This document shows, piece after piece, positions 36,282 through 45,650 of a stretch of 64,000 nt of DNA (positions are counted from its first letter, which is position 1; the number at the start of each line of letters is the position of its first letter). The DNA is from Sapientia aquatica (GTDB lineage: Bacteria; Pseudomonadota; Gammaproteobacteria; Burkholderiales; Burkholderiaceae_D): assembly GCF_004358105.1 (NCBI RefSeq), contig NZ_SMYL01000004.1, positions 248,001 through 312,000 of the forward strand, written 5' to 3'. A model generated the notes under the pieces. It did not search any database. It was given only the letters and a program-made list of their open reading frames with translations, and was not told the origin of the DNA. A program made the translations under genes and the position numbers.

Positions 36282-39089
36282 CTACCACTTCACGCCATAA
36301 CGCGCATATTCTTGCTCCACACGCGGATCGAGCAGACGCGCTCCGGCGATGGCTTTGGCGCTTTCGGCCTTCTTGCCTAATTCACGTTCGACGACGGCTT
36401 TCATAAACAAGGAACCTGATTGGTTCGGGTTTTCTTCTAGCGCGGCGTTGATGTCGGCGATGGCATCGGTGTAGTTATGCTGCTTGTAGTAAATCATGGC
36501 GCGGCTATCCAACGCGGCGGCTGCGATCTGGTCGCCTAATTGGATGGCGTGCGCGCAGTCGTTTTTGCCTTCGTCTAAATCCACGTTAGCAATTCCGCGC
36601 AGCCAGCAACGCATGTTGTAGAGCGAGGCGTTGCGCGGCCATTTTTCAATTGCTGCATTGACTGATTCGATGGCTTCGTTCGATTTATCGGCAAAAAACA
36701 AAATCTCTGCCTTGCTTTGCACCAGCGCGGCTTCTTGCGCGCCGCCGTTGTCGATGGCGGCGTCCATGCGCGTGATGGCCGAGTCGAATTGATACGTTAA
36801 GGCTTCCAAGCGCGATAAGCTGGTGATGGCGGCATCGTCCACGGGATCAAGCTCTAAGGCGGCGTGCAAATCGGCCATGGCTTTATCGTCTTGACCAAGT
36901 TCGCGATAGAGTTCGGCGCGGGCTAGGTAAGTCGGTTTGTCTGCTTGCAGCGTGAGTGCTTTGGTCATGTCGGCTAATGCTTGTTCGCGCTCAAAAATGA
37001 TGGTCAGGAATGCCGCGCGCGTTAGGTAACGTTTGGCCTCGTCCGGTTTGGCTTGGATAGACTGACCCAAGATGCGCAATACCTCATCGTATAAATGTTC
37101 TTTCTTGGCCTTTTCGACTTGCGCCCACGGTTGCGGATAATCGGTGCTGGTGCGCACTTTGACGGGATGGCGCGCTAACTCAGCGATTTTTTTGCGTAGA
37201 TCAGGCAGATCGGCCGCGCTGATTTCTCCGCCTGCGTGATTCAATTTGAAATTAATATCGAGCACGCCGTCTTTGATACTGACGTCGTATTGATATCGGC
37301 GATTGCCGGGTAACTCGATTTGTTTTTGTTGATCGCCATCCAAACTAATGCCCTTGCCTTTATCGGGTAAAAGCATGACCATTCGGCCACTCATAAAAGG
37401 CGTTGGCGGGATGAAAACGGGAATGTCTTTCCAGATCGCGCGTGAACGATCGGGCGGTGGCGGCGCGGTGAAGCCAACTGGATCAAACTCGTAGCGGTTA
37501 TTGGAGCGGCTCCAGTTTTGTTGGAACACGCCATCGACCGTAATGGTGGCGGTGGCTTTGGCTTCGTCGAATTCAAATTCGGGCGAGGTTGCGCCGTTAA
37601 AATTAGGCACTTGGCGGATCGCACCGATCAAAAATTTCTCCCGACCTTCTTTATCCAGTCGGTTTAAATTGGTGTTCATCATGCCAGCCATTGGACCGCG
37701 ATAGGTGAACTTGAGCTTGGTCGCTGCGGGCAAATTAATGCCGCCGCGCATATCGATGGTGGAAATGAATTCAATCATTGGTCGTGCGGGATATTGATCT
37801 GGTACTTTCAATAAATCCGCGCCATTGGCGCTCACTGGCAGCACCCAATATAGATGTGGAACATCGTTGAGATCTTCGGGCATGGAACCCAAACCGGTGC
37901 CGTCTAAATACAAATCTTGTCCATCAATATGCGCCAGCACCAAAACGTGATTAAACGCTGCCACCGAAGGAATGCGAGCGGGGATCATATCGCCATTATT
38001 TAAATTCGCGATAATCGGTTCGGCCTCCACACCAAGTTGATGCAACACCGCTAACAATAGCAATGATTTCGCTTTGCAATCGCCAAAACGCGTAGCCCAA
38101 GTTTGTTCCGGTGCTTGCGGTACGTAATTGCCGCCATCCATCGCTTTTAAAAAATACCGGACTTTGTTCTGCGCCAGTTGCAACGCTAGAGCCGCGCGTT
38201 GACGTTTGTCGTTAGTACTTTGAGCAATCTTTTGCACTTCTTGATCTAATGAACCGCCGGGCTGAATTAGGCCATCGGTGACATACAGCGGTGCCATGAT
38301 TTTGGACACCGTTTTCCAGTCAGCAAAGCTAGATAATTCAATCGCCTGCGGCTTGTAATAGCGCCCCGGTGCACCAGCGGCAGCATCGGGCTGCTTGGCA
38401 ATTGGCAGCATCACACTGATTTCGTGCCAATCACCCATGCGCGATTCTTTTGGCGTTGCGCCTGTAAGATACAGCTTCCAATTAATTGCATCGCTGTCTT
38501 GCCACAACGCGCGCACTCGACCAAAACCAACTCGCACAGGCTCCACCACCAAACCCGCGCTGGCCGAAACGTTGCCTTGCAGCGTTGCATCACTAAACGT
38601 CGTTGAATAACGCAGATCCAGTATGTCACCGACCCGCAAACCCTCGGCTGCCAAGGTCGCGGTTAGCAAGCCATCCAACATCAGGTTTTCTAAATTCGCT
38701 TCGCGCCGCAACACGGTAAATTTTTGCCCTTGCGCTAAAACGTCGATCCGATGTCCGTCACGAATAATATCGACGCCATGAATAATCAAATCCCCATGAT
38801 CGGGCCACCATTTGAGCACGATCGAACCCATCTTATTAAGGGCATCGGCTGAGGTAACGCGCTGCGCGGATTCGCCGTAATTCCAAACAATACCGTTTTG
38901 AACACGAATTTGATTATCCAACACCACCGCTTGTAATTTGTCGTCGCTGGCGGCGATTTTCTCTGGCGGGGTCGCCATAAGCACCCAGTCTGGCGTGGGC
39001 TGATACAGCGGCGTATCGCCCGCATAACTCGATCCAAATCCAGCCAGCAAAGATAGCGACAACAAAGAACAACTGAGGAATTTACTCAT
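36282..39089 (-). CDS. DUF3857 - transglutaminase-like - TPR exported protein
   Basis: 935 residues from the ATG at 39089, which begins the signal peptide (MSKFLSCSLLSLSLLAGFGSS) and has AAGGATGGA upstream; a start at 39173 would bury it. DUF3857 covers about 40-280. The transglutaminase-like core follows with the catalytic Cys in RFGDCKAKS, His in FNHVLV and Asp in DLYLDGTG. A DUF3858-like beta domain comes next, and from about residue 630 TPR repeats (KPTYLARAELYRELGQDDKA, ALEENPNQSGSLFMKAVVER). Such proteins may cross-link or cleave peptides at the surface; substrates are unknown. A copy of the dispersed palindrome lies 204 bases upstream. Confidence 0.88.
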   Translation of the reverse strand: MSKFLSCSLLSLSLLAGFGSSYAGDTPLYQPTPDWVLMATPPEKIAASDDKLQAVVLDNQIRVQNGIVWNYGESAQRVTSADALNKMGSIVLKWWPDHGDLIIHGVDIIRDGHRIDVLAQGQKFTVLRREANLENLMLDGLLTATLAAEGLRVGDILDLRYSTTFSDATLQGNVSASAGLVVEPVRVGFGRVRALWQDSDAINWKLYLTGATPKESRMGDWHEISVMLPIAKQPDAAAGAPGRYYKPQAIELSSFADWKTVSKIMAPLYVTDGLIQPGGSLDQEVQKIAQSTNDKRQRAALALQLAQNKVRYFLKAMDGGNYVPQAPEQTWATRFGDCKAKSLLLLAVLHQLGVEAEPIIANLNNGDMIPARIPSVAAFNHVLVLAHIDGQDLYLDGTGLGSMPEDLNDVPHLYWVLPVSANGADLLKVPDQYPARPMIEFISTIDMRGGINLPAATKLKFTYRGPMAGMMNTNLNRLDKEGREKFLIGAIRQVPNFNGATSPEFEFDEAKATATITVDGVFQQNWSRSNNRYEFDPVGFTAPPPPDRSRAIWKDIPVFIPPTPFMSGRMVMLLPDKGKGISLDGDQQKQIELPGNRRYQYDVSIKDGVLDINFKLNHAGGEISAADLPDLRKKIAELARHPVKVRTSTDYPQPWAQVEKAKKEHLYDEVLRILGQSIQAKPDEAKRYLTRAAFLTIIFEREQALADMTKALTLQADKPTYLARAELYRELGQDDKAMADLHAALELDPVDDAAITSLSRLEALTYQFDSAITRMDAAIDNGGAQEAALVQSKAEILFFADKSNEAIESVNAAIEKWPRNASLYNMRCWLRGIANVDLDEGKNDCAHAIQLGDQIAAAALDSRAMIYYKQHNYTDAIADINAALEENPNQSGSLFMKAVVERELGKKAESAKAIAGARLLDPRVEQEYARYGVKW

Positions 39090-39292
39090 AAATAACGATC
39101 CATCCTTGGCCAGATAAAGCGAGTGTGTCAAACCCGAATTGGGTTGAACCCGATGTAGAAATAGTTGTGCCAAAACCCAAGCAGCGCGCAGCGAATTTAC
39201 TTAAAAACAGCGCAAACTCGGCGGACATGTTGAATCAAAAAGTTGCCAATAAACATCGTTTAGCAGCCTATAGCTTTATGACCCATTTGTAA

Positions 39293-39310
39293 ATGCCCTA
39301 AATAGGGCAT
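39293..39310. repeat. Dispersed palindrome, copy 3 (TGCCCTA-AA-TAGGGCA)
   Basis: Identical over 18 bases to copies 1 and 2. The preceding TTGTAA is also shared with copy 1, extending the identity to 24 bases. Confidence 0.85.
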
Positions 39311-39489
39311 CGGTATAGGTAGGTTTATTGAAAGGAGGATTTGGTGCGGAAAACGATCAACTGGTTAAATTAATCTGATCGCCAGATGGTAACTGAGTCA
39401 GCGCAGGATCAATTTATCAGCACGTTCTGGTCGGGTGACAGCGCTGCGTTAGCTTGCTCAATGCGCGATTAAATGACGCAAACGAAAAC

Positions 39490-39519
39490 GGCGTCGCCAA
39501 GAAAATTCCGGACGACGCC
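39490..39519 (-). terminator. Terminator of the DUF2844-DUF3443 operon
   Basis: A 7-bp GC-rich stem (GGCGTCG/CGACGCC) with a T-rich tail on the minus strand, just downstream of the DUF3443 stop codon. Confidence 0.65.
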
Positions 39520-39535
39520 ACTAGCAAATTAACAA

Positions 39536-41125
39536 CTAGTGAATCCCGTTAATCGGCCCTGTCACCGTGGTTGCAGCGGTTCCACCTAGTCCGGTTCCTG
39601 GCGCTGTTTTGGAGTTGAACAGGAAATACATTTCGCGGCCATAGAAGAACGATAAACCGTAAGCGACGTAGGAGCCGTTGCTCAAGGTTGAGCTACCGCT
39701 TGTTTGACCTGCGATATTGCTGAACGCCATCGCGCTAACGGTGTTGATTTGATCGGCATTACCGACTTGGTAGTTGAATGTACCAGCAGTGACTTTTGAG
39801 CCAGCGTTAGCCACAATTAGCGGCACAGTCACCGGCGTTGCGGGACAATAAAATCCGGAGTTAGCATTACTGGTACACAAGGCTAGATTGGCTGCTGGGT
39901 CGTTGAAGAACATCACAAACGTACCGCTATCGATATAGGCGGGATTCCACGTACCACCAATTTGAGTCTGGAACGAGCCCGTGTTGTCGTTCACGATCGC
40001 CACCGTGCTGGCAGCAGGCGTGTTGTTGGCTTGCGTGCTAACACCGAAAGTTAATGTGCCCACGACAGGGCTACTTAATCCAGCGGATGAAACCGAAGGT
40101 AAAGCGATCACAACGCCGTTGTTGTCCGAGGAAAATTGGGGAACGATGTTGGGCACTCCTGCATAGGCGCTAATGGGAGTTGGTGAACAAGTATTAATTG
40201 CCGAATTTTGACAGTCATAAAAATCACCTTGATCAAGAAGATCAAAACCCACACCGATTAGGCCATTACCGCCAAAGGCTTGAATGGTGTCAGTCTCGGC
40301 ACCGCCTTGACCGATGCATGAAGTAGGAGGTGTATATCCCGACGCACCAAAGACCTGCATATTGGCATTTTTTACCTGCTTGCCTGCGATATAAATATCC
40401 GCGGAAACTACCGGCCCATAGACATAGGAAGAAACATAAATCTCGCATTCAGTGAGTGAATGTCCTGCTGTACTTCCCGCCACTAAAGGCAGGCCGTTAC
40501 TGCCCGGTTGCAAACTAGCAGGCAGCGCAGCGGCCGCCATCCGGATTCCGCTCGAGCCAGTATCCACGCTGACGTGATCGATAATTTGGCAATTGGTCGT
40601 GCTGCCAGGAGCGCAAATTTTTACGGTCACGTACGGGACGTTGGCATTATTGGCCGCCCCCGCCGTGCCACCAGCAGCGCAAGGAAACCCATCAATCACT
40701 AAAGGCGCAACGTTACCGGTGCCAATCGACGTGGCGCCACCACATGCCATTGCCACTTGTGGCACTAACGCACATGAAACGGCAACATTGCTTACATTGG
40801 CGCTCGCCACTGAACCAGTGCCATTGGCGACAGAACAGGTGTAGTAATTCGGTAGCACGTTGGTCGCGGTAACCGAATACTGACCGCCCGAACTTAAGGC
40901 CGTCGGGAAGGTGAATGATCCATTGGCAGAAACGGTAATCGTATCGCCGCTATTGTTTTGTAAGCTCACCGAGCCATTGAGTCCGGTCACCGTGCCGCCT
41001 ACCGTAAAGCTTGTCGCTGGAGGTGTAGGGGTTGGCGTTGGTGTTGATGAGCTACTTCCGCCGCCCCCGCCGCCGCAACCTGCGATTAAGCCGCAAGCGA
41101 TCAATATCCATGCATATTTATTCAT
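39536..41125 (-). CDS. DUF3443 lipoprotein
   Basis: 529 residues. LIAGC at 13-17 is a lipobox, followed by a Gly/Ser run and a TPTPTPTPP linker, a bacterial Ig-like or carboxypeptidase-like beta domain (FTVGGTVTGLNGSVSLQNNS, about 40-118), and the DUF3443 domain (VTVKICAPGSTTNCQIIDHV, SVDTGSSGIRMAAAALP). The VDTGSSGIR segment looks like the active-site strand of aspartic-protease folds, which is how the family has been read; activity is not shown. It follows the DUF2844 gene by 44 bases, a conserved pair in Burkholderiales. Confidence 0.87.
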   Translation of the reverse strand: MNKYAWILIACGLIAGCGGGGGGSSSSTPTPTPTPPATSFTVGGTVTGLNGSVSLQNNSGDTITVSANGSFTFPTALSSGGQYSVTATNVLPNYYTCSVANGTGSVASANVSNVAVSCALVPQVAMACGGATSIGTGNVAPLVIDGFPCAAGGTAGAANNANVPYVTVKICAPGSTTNCQIIDHVSVDTGSSGIRMAAAALPASLQPGSNGLPLVAGSTAGHSLTECEIYVSSYVYGPVVSADIYIAGKQVKNANMQVFGASGYTPPTSCIGQGGAETDTIQAFGGNGLIGVGFDLLDQGDFYDCQNSAINTCSPTPISAYAGVPNIVPQFSSDNNGVVIALPSVSSAGLSSPVVGTLTFGVSTQANNTPAASTVAIVNDNTGSFQTQIGGTWNPAYIDSGTFVMFFNDPAANLALCTSNANSGFYCPATPVTVPLIVANAGSKVTAGTFNYQVGNADQINTVSAMAFSNIAGQTSGSSTLSNGSYVAYGLSFFYGREMYFLFNSKTAPGTGLGGTAATTVTGPINGIH

Positions 41126-41169
41126 TTTCGTGCCTCGAAATCGTCAGAATTTAATGTGTACTTCAAGCA

Positions 41170-41721
41170 TTATTGAGCTTGATTTGCCGCTTTAGGAATG
41201 GGCGATTCCATCGGAACTCCGATTGGGCCAGTCAATGAAGCAGGTAGCTGCGAAGGCAGGTGGGCAGTGCCGGTAAAGATGCGGTTGTGCACTGCTGAAT
41301 GCATTTCAAAATCGGCAGCAACTCGGTCGGCACGACGCGCGGTGGCGTGTTTATCGTTGCGCGCTTTTTGACTGACTGGCGCGTTGAATTTATCGAAATG
41401 GGTACCAAGAATTTGGCGCATATCTGGGCGCTTGCCCTTGCCGTTCCAAGTCACTTCAAATACTTGTCCGGCTGGGTTGACGAACTCATGTACGATGATG
41501 CCGTTTGGTAGAGTCAAGGCGTAATCGGTATAGCCGGCGTTGGCCGTTTTGACCAAGGTTGCGTTCAGGGCGGCCTGATCCGCAATGACGCTAGCCTCAT
41601 CACCGCCCAAGGTTGCCCAAGCCGGCAGTGCTACCAATACGGCGGCAGCGAGCGCTACTTGGGTCGCTGTTCTGGCTGCGCGATGACGGGAATGTCCGAT
41701 AAGTTGTACAAAGTTGTTCAT
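41170..41721 (-). CDS. DUF2844 exported protein
   Basis: 183 residues with a long basic N-terminus and a signal peptide ending near PAWA-TLG. The mature start TLGGDEASV and the segment YALTLPNGIIVHEFVNPAGQVFEVTW are the hallmarks of DUF2844. Function unknown. It starts after AGGAA and is followed by the DUF3443 lipoprotein gene. The pair probably acts together, with DUF2844 perhaps the partner or substrate of the protease-like DUF3443 protein (inference). Confidence 0.88.
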   Translation of the reverse strand: MNNFVQLIGHSRHRAARTATQVALAAAVLVALPAWATLGGDEASVIADQAALNATLVKTANAGYTDYALTLPNGIIVHEFVNPAGQVFEVTWNGKGKRPDMRQILGTHFDKFNAPVSQKARNDKHATARRADRVAADFEMHSAVHNRIFTGTAHLPSQLPASLTGPIGVPMESPIPKAANQAQ

Positions 41722-41876
41722 GTTTTATTCCTAATTTGCATGTTACAAAACTGGACTGGTATTACAGCGTATTGACCTCGTTGATTTTACATTGGCGTGA
41801 ATTACGCGGGCTTTAATTCACAAATTGCCACAGGTATTGCAATACGAAACGTCTTCAAACGGCCCTTACACAGAAT

Positions 41877-42803
41877 TTAACTATTGGTCTTGGTTCCCCA
41901 AATTCGCACATTGAGGCCTAGATCTTCAACTAGGCCTGTGATCATCTTCAGATTAGTCATTATTTTTTTAATTTGCTGAGAATCAGCTAACGATTCATTC
42001 ATCGCGGGCTCAAAAAAATTCTGCGGCAGATTAATCGCCATGAACAAGCGACCTTGAATAAAGCACGCTTGGAAATCGCCGACTTTGTCGTGCAGCAGTT
42101 TAAATTTATCCATCAAGGATGGCGTCATGATGTAGCGCCCTTCGACTTGGTCGGTCGATTGCACGGTGAATAATTTGTTAAATTCAGGGTCTTCTAAGGT
42201 CAAGGTTGAACCGAATAATTTGTCAAAAATATTCCAGCTATGCGGTTTGACTAAGGTGCGACCAGCGAAATTTTTGTTGAAGTCGGCGATGAAAAACAAG
42301 CCTTTAAAAATCGTCACATACGTGGTCGTGGTCGATGTCCTGCCATCGGAATCGGTGCTGGTGTGCTGACGTTCTTCTTCGGCATCCACGAGCGAAAATT
42401 TAATCGCCGTTTGCCCTATCGTGCCTTGCACCACATCTTTGCCCGAGAACCGATCTGGCTGAGTAAACATACCCGGTTGGTTGAATTCGTCCAAATCGAT
42501 GCTGCCGTCAAAGTAGTAACTCAACGAAGGATCAATGTCCTCTAACAGAATCGGCATGATTTGTTGTTTAAAGCGTTTAACTACCTTGCTAATTAAATAG
42601 TTGTACACGATGGCGGCAAGGATGATCCCGACCACCAATGCCATGATCGTGCCGCCGGTGCTGTGATGACCGTGGATGACCAAGGCGGCAAAGCCCGCCA
42701 GCAGCAAAATCGGCGCGGCCCAAAAACGGGCTTTGGAAATCGATGCATGACGCTCTTCTTCTAACGTGACCAGCGTGCGTAACAACTCGTTGGACATCGC
42801 CAT
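41877..42803 (-). CDS. DUF3137 membrane protein
   Basis: 308 residues with two adjacent membrane helices near the N-terminus (ARFWAAPILLLAGFAALVIH and TIMALVVGIILAAIVYNYLI) and a long cytoplasmic domain of the DUF3137 type (IKFSLVDAEEERQHTSTDSD, TIFKGLFFIADFNKNFAGRT). GGAGA upstream lies inside the end of lemA, two bases from which this gene starts, so it is translated after LemA. LemA-DUF3137 pairs are common, but their role is not established. Confidence 0.88.
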   Translation of the reverse strand: MAMSNELLRTLVTLEEERHASISKARFWAAPILLLAGFAALVIHGHHSTGGTIMALVVGIILAAIVYNYLISKVVKRFKQQIMPILLEDIDPSLSYYFDGSIDLDEFNQPGMFTQPDRFSGKDVVQGTIGQTAIKFSLVDAEEERQHTSTDSDGRTSTTTTYVTIFKGLFFIADFNKNFAGRTLVKPHSWNIFDKLFGSTLTLEDPEFNKLFTVQSTDQVEGRYIMTPSLMDKFKLLHDKVGDFQACFIQGRLFMAINLPQNFFEPAMNESLADSQQIKKIMTNLKMITGLVEDLGLNVRIWGTKTNS

Positions 42804-42805
42804 CG

Positions 42806-43348
42806 TTATCTCCAGATTTTGACGGCTTCGCGTTCTTCTGGCGCGGCTTCAAACCACGTGCGAGTTTTGTAGCCCATGATGTTGGCGGCGATATTGGATG
42901 GGAACATTTGCACTGCGTTGTTGTAATCCGTGACGGCGGCGTTGAAGGCGCGGCGCGAAGCGGATAATTGTTCTTCGACTTCATTCAACGACATTTGCAA
43001 TGTGGTGAAAGAGTCCATCGCTTTCAGGTCCGGGTAGTTTTCCGCCAACGCAAATACCGAACGCAGTTGCGAGGTGATTTTGCCGTCCATAGCGACTTTG
43101 GCGTTATCGCCGCCGGACATCGCTTGCGAGCGCGCCTCGGTTAATTCTTTCAAGACCTTTTCTTCATAGCCCATGTATTTTTCGCATGAAGCCACTAAAT
43201 TAGGAATCAGATCAAAACGTTTTTTGAGTTGCACATCAATTGAAGCGAAAGCGAATTCAACTTGATTCTTTTTCCCAGTTAATGAGTTGAAAAGCACAAT
43301 AATAAACAGCACTACTAAACCTAGTACTAGCCAGCCGATCGGTCCCAT
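42806..43348 (-). CDS. lemA: LemA-family protein
   Basis: 180 residues. An N-terminal membrane helix (GWLVLGLVVLFIIVLFNSLTG) is followed by the four-helix cytoplasmic or periplasmic domain of LemA (DVQLKKRFDLIPNLVASCEK, YNNAVQMFPSNIAANIMGYK). AAGGAA six bases before the ATG supports the start. It forms an operon with the DUF3137 gene. The family name comes from a Listeria antigen; the function is unclear. Confidence 0.92.
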   Translation of the reverse strand: MGPIGWLVLGLVVLFIIVLFNSLTGKKNQVEFAFASIDVQLKKRFDLIPNLVASCEKYMGYEEKVLKELTEARSQAMSGGDNAKVAMDGKITSQLRSVFALAENYPDLKAMDSFTTLQMSLNEVEEQLSASRRAFNAAVTDYNNAVQMFPSNIAANIMGYKTRTWFEAAPEEREAVKIWR

Positions 43349-43449
43349 GATTGTTCCTTTTGTTTCGTTACTTTGATTAACGCTAGCGGCACGGCTAGCT
43401 GATTGTTTTCAAACGAGCACAACTTTAATTTAACCTTTCGGCCCAAGAA

Positions 43450-43476
43450 ACGGTAATCGCATTGGCTTATTACCGT
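43450..43476. other. Perfect inverted repeat between lemA and the histidine kinase gene
   Basis: ACGGTAAT (43450-43457) and ATTACCGT (43469-43476), 8 bp with an 11-base loop, about 100 bases upstream of lemA on the minus strand. A second motif, GCTAGC twice around 43382-43400, lies closer to the gene. They could be operators or the kinase transcript end. Confidence 0.4.
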
Positions 43477-43645
43477 GCGATTGGTGTAAAGCGACTCAGC
43501 TTGCTTTGTCACTTTATGGGCCACTGACAGTAATGCAAATATTGAAATTAAGCAACATTATGTCCGCGCTTGTCGCGCTTTTGTTACGACCAATAGCCAA
43601 CTAAACGTAGGGAGTTGATTGTGGCAGCGCGCAGAACAACGGCGC

Positions 43646-45175
43646 TTAAGCAGTCTTGGCAACCAGTGGAATCGAGACATAGAACGTCGTGCCGACGGCC
43701 AGTGCGCTTTGAAAACGTATCCGTCCGCCCAATAAGCCAGTGACAATATTGTAGATAATGTGCAAGCCCAAGCCGGTGCCGCCCAGATTGCGTTTCGTGG
43801 TAAAGAACGGCGTATACACTTGCGCTTGATGTTCCTCAGAGATGCCGTTGCCATCGTCACTAACGATTAATTCCAACCAACCGGGTTCGGCTTCGTGCGC
43901 GGAAATATGAATCGTGCCGGTGCTGCGATCCTCAAACGCGTGGATCAAGGCATTGTTAATTAAGTTGGTCACTACTTGTCCCAACGGCCCCGGATAGCTG
44001 TCCATCATCAAGCCAGGCTGAATCCGTTGCACTACGTTGATCGAGGTGAGTTTGAGCGAAGGCTGGAGCGTGAGCAAAACATCGTTCAGATAATCTTCCA
44101 GCGCAAAAACCCGTCGTTGCGAACTGGTTTGATCGACCGCGACTTGTTTAAAGCTGGCGACCAAATCGGCGGCGCGTTTTATATTGTGTAGCAACACAGT
44201 GCTAGAACTTTCGACGTTCTCGATATAGTTTTCCAACTGCGAACGCTTCATGCCGGTTTTATAAGCAGCGACAAAATTCTGCGTCTTATCTGCCATGGTG
44301 CTCGCCGCTAACAAGCAATTGCCGATGGGCGTATTCAATTCATGCGCCACGCCCGCGACCAAGGAACCGAGTGCAGCCAGTTTGTCGCGCCGCAGCAGTT
44401 CCTCTTGGGTCACGCTCAAATTGTCTAATGCAGCGGCCAGTTCTCGATTCGCACTAAGTAGTTCGCTAGTGCGCTGCGCTACCAAGTCTTCTAAGTTCTC
44501 GCGGTGGCGGGTTAATTCGCGTTCGCGTCGCTCGCGCTCAATTGCGATGCCCGCAATGTGGGTCGCGAATCCGATTAATTCCATGTCTTCGGCAATCGGG
44601 CTGCGGACTTCGCGGTAATACATCGCAAACGCGCCCAAGACCTTGCTTTGATCTAAAAAAATCGGTGTGGACCAGCAAGCCCGATAACCGTATGGTTCGA
44701 CCAATCCTTTATAGGGCGCCCATAAGGGATCGCTCATCATGTCGGTCACGATGACTTGTTTTTTGAGGTACATCGCGGTTCCGCACGAACCAACCATGGG
44801 CCCAATCGACAATCCGTCGAGCTTTTGGCTGTATTCGTCGGGCAAATTTGGCGCAGCTCCAGCGCGAATATGGATTCCATCTTCATCAAGCAATAAGGTG
44901 GAACAGGTTACGCCATTGGATTGCGATTCGATCAGCAGCATCAAGGCCGACAAGGTCGCTTTCAAATCGACACCTTTGGCAATCATCTCCAACAGCTTGC
45001 TTTGCCCAGAGTTAAGCTCATCCGATTTGCGCCGCCCGTATTGTTCTTTCTCCAATAAGGTACTTTGCTTTTCAACCAAAGTTTGCAGTTCACTGATCAC
45101 CACAGCCGCGTCACTACCGGCCACATAATCGGCACTGGTATTCGTTAAATTACGCTGATCATGCAGGGCTGACAT
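43646..45175 (-). CDS. GAF-domain sensor histidine kinase (orphan)
   Basis: 509 residues, cytoplasmic. A coiled-coil start (about 25-60) is followed by a GAF domain (about 65-213), then a coiled coil (214-258). The dimerisation domain has the phosphorylated His278 in GVAHELNTPIGN, and the ATPase domain has N-box NLINNALIHAF, DDGNGIS and GGTGLGLHI. No response regulator gene is adjacent, so it probably signals to a distant partner. The ribosome site AGGAGAAAG is strong. AAGTAAC/GTTACTT lies 21 bases before the start and could be an operator. Confidence 0.93.
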   Translation of the reverse strand: MSALHDQRNLTNTSADYVAGSDAAVVISELQTLVEKQSTLLEKEQYGRRKSDELNSGQSKLLEMIAKGVDLKATLSALMLLIESQSNGVTCSTLLLDEDGIHIRAGAAPNLPDEYSQKLDGLSIGPMVGSCGTAMYLKKQVIVTDMMSDPLWAPYKGLVEPYGYRACWSTPIFLDQSKVLGAFAMYYREVRSPIAEDMELIGFATHIAGIAIERERRERELTRHRENLEDLVAQRTSELLSANRELAAALDNLSVTQEELLRRDKLAALGSLVAGVAHELNTPIGNCLLAASTMADKTQNFVAAYKTGMKRSQLENYIENVESSSTVLLHNIKRAADLVASFKQVAVDQTSSQRRVFALEDYLNDVLLTLQPSLKLTSINVVQRIQPGLMMDSYPGPLGQVVTNLINNALIHAFEDRSTGTIHISAHEAEPGWLELIVSDDGNGISEEHQAQVYTPFFTTKRNLGGTGLGLHIIYNIVTGLLGGRIRFQSALAVGTTFYVSIPLVAKTA

Positions 45176-45195
45176 GACTTTCTCCTAGGGCGCAA

Positions 45196-45215
45196 GTAAC
45201 GGGAATGTTACTTTG
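45196..45215. promoter_or_regulatory. Palindrome AAGTAAC-N6-GTTACTT near the kinase start
   Basis: A perfect 7-bp inverted repeat 21 bases before the kinase ATG. A second palindrome, AAGAAT-N6/7-ATTCTT, lies at about 45226-45243. Together they suggest a small repressor-controlled promoter, or structure in the leader; the regulator is unknown. Confidence 0.35.
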
Positions 45216-45326
45216 GCACAATAAGAATAAGCCATATTCTTGAAAACACAATGACATTGCAACGTTAAATGCGTGAAATAGGCACACTAAAATCTAACAT
45301 CGCGCTTGGGGCGCGCATAAGCGTGG

Positions 45327-45569
45327 TTATGTTGGCAATGCAGATGGTAATACGTCGACGGCAAAAACGGCAAAATCGGAACACGAGGAGCGGGCCGATA
45401 AATAGCGCTCATGTTTAGCGCAAATTCCATCCTCTCCGCGCACGCTGGCATAGGCCGAACTCATGCTGGATAAACCGGGAATGGCGCGCTCTAAATATTC
45501 CGGTTGGTTACGAAAATGAGTGCAATGCGCGCAGCTATTATTGGTCGTTGAATTCGTTAGGCTGCTCAT
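45327..45569 (-). CDS. Small cysteine-containing protein, unknown
   Basis: 80 residues, no signal peptide. CAHC at 13-16 and later Cys residues (ICAKH, SSCSDF), with conserved-looking PGLSSMSSAYASVRGEDG and ERYLSA segments, suggest a small metal-binding or redox protein. The pattern recalls short uncharacterised proteins I have seen in betaproteobacteria. GGTGAG before the ATG supports it. It lies downstream of the YeiH-like transporter and upstream of the kinase. A Cys-rich product next to sulfur genes is suggestive only. Confidence 0.7.
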   Translation of the reverse strand: MSSLTNSTTNNSCAHCTHFRNQPEYLERAIPGLSSMSSAYASVRGEDGICAKHERYLSARSSCSDFAVFAVDVLPSALPT

Positions 45570-45602
45570 GCTGTTCTCACCGTTGATTGCTGTGCAAATT
45601 AA

Positions 45603-45643
45603 CTGGCTATCCTTCCCTGATTTGACTATCAGGGAAGAGCCAG
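45603..45643 (-). terminator. Hairpin after the YeiH-like gene
   Basis: CTGGCT...CTTCCCTGAT and ATCAGGGAAG-AGCCAG form a 16-bp stem with one 3-base bulge, 8 bases after the transporter stop. No good T tract follows, so it may stabilise the transcript end or act with Rho. Confidence 0.65.
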
Positions 45644-45650
45644 CAACTCA

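Larger units (their letters stand above)
39090..39535. other. Intergenic region with palindrome copy 3 and a terminator
   Basis: 446 bases with no convincing gene. It contains the dispersed palindrome at 39293-39310. The terminator-like stem GGCGTCG (39490-39496)/CGACGCC (39513-39519) is followed on the minus strand by a T-rich run, 17 bases after the DUF3443 stop. Confidence 0.6.

Noticed and set aside
41030-41090. Repeat of GGTGTTGGCGTTGG type and a G/C run
   Set aside because: These are the complement of the TPTPTP linker and glycine run in the DUF3443 lipoprotein, not a separate repeat element.
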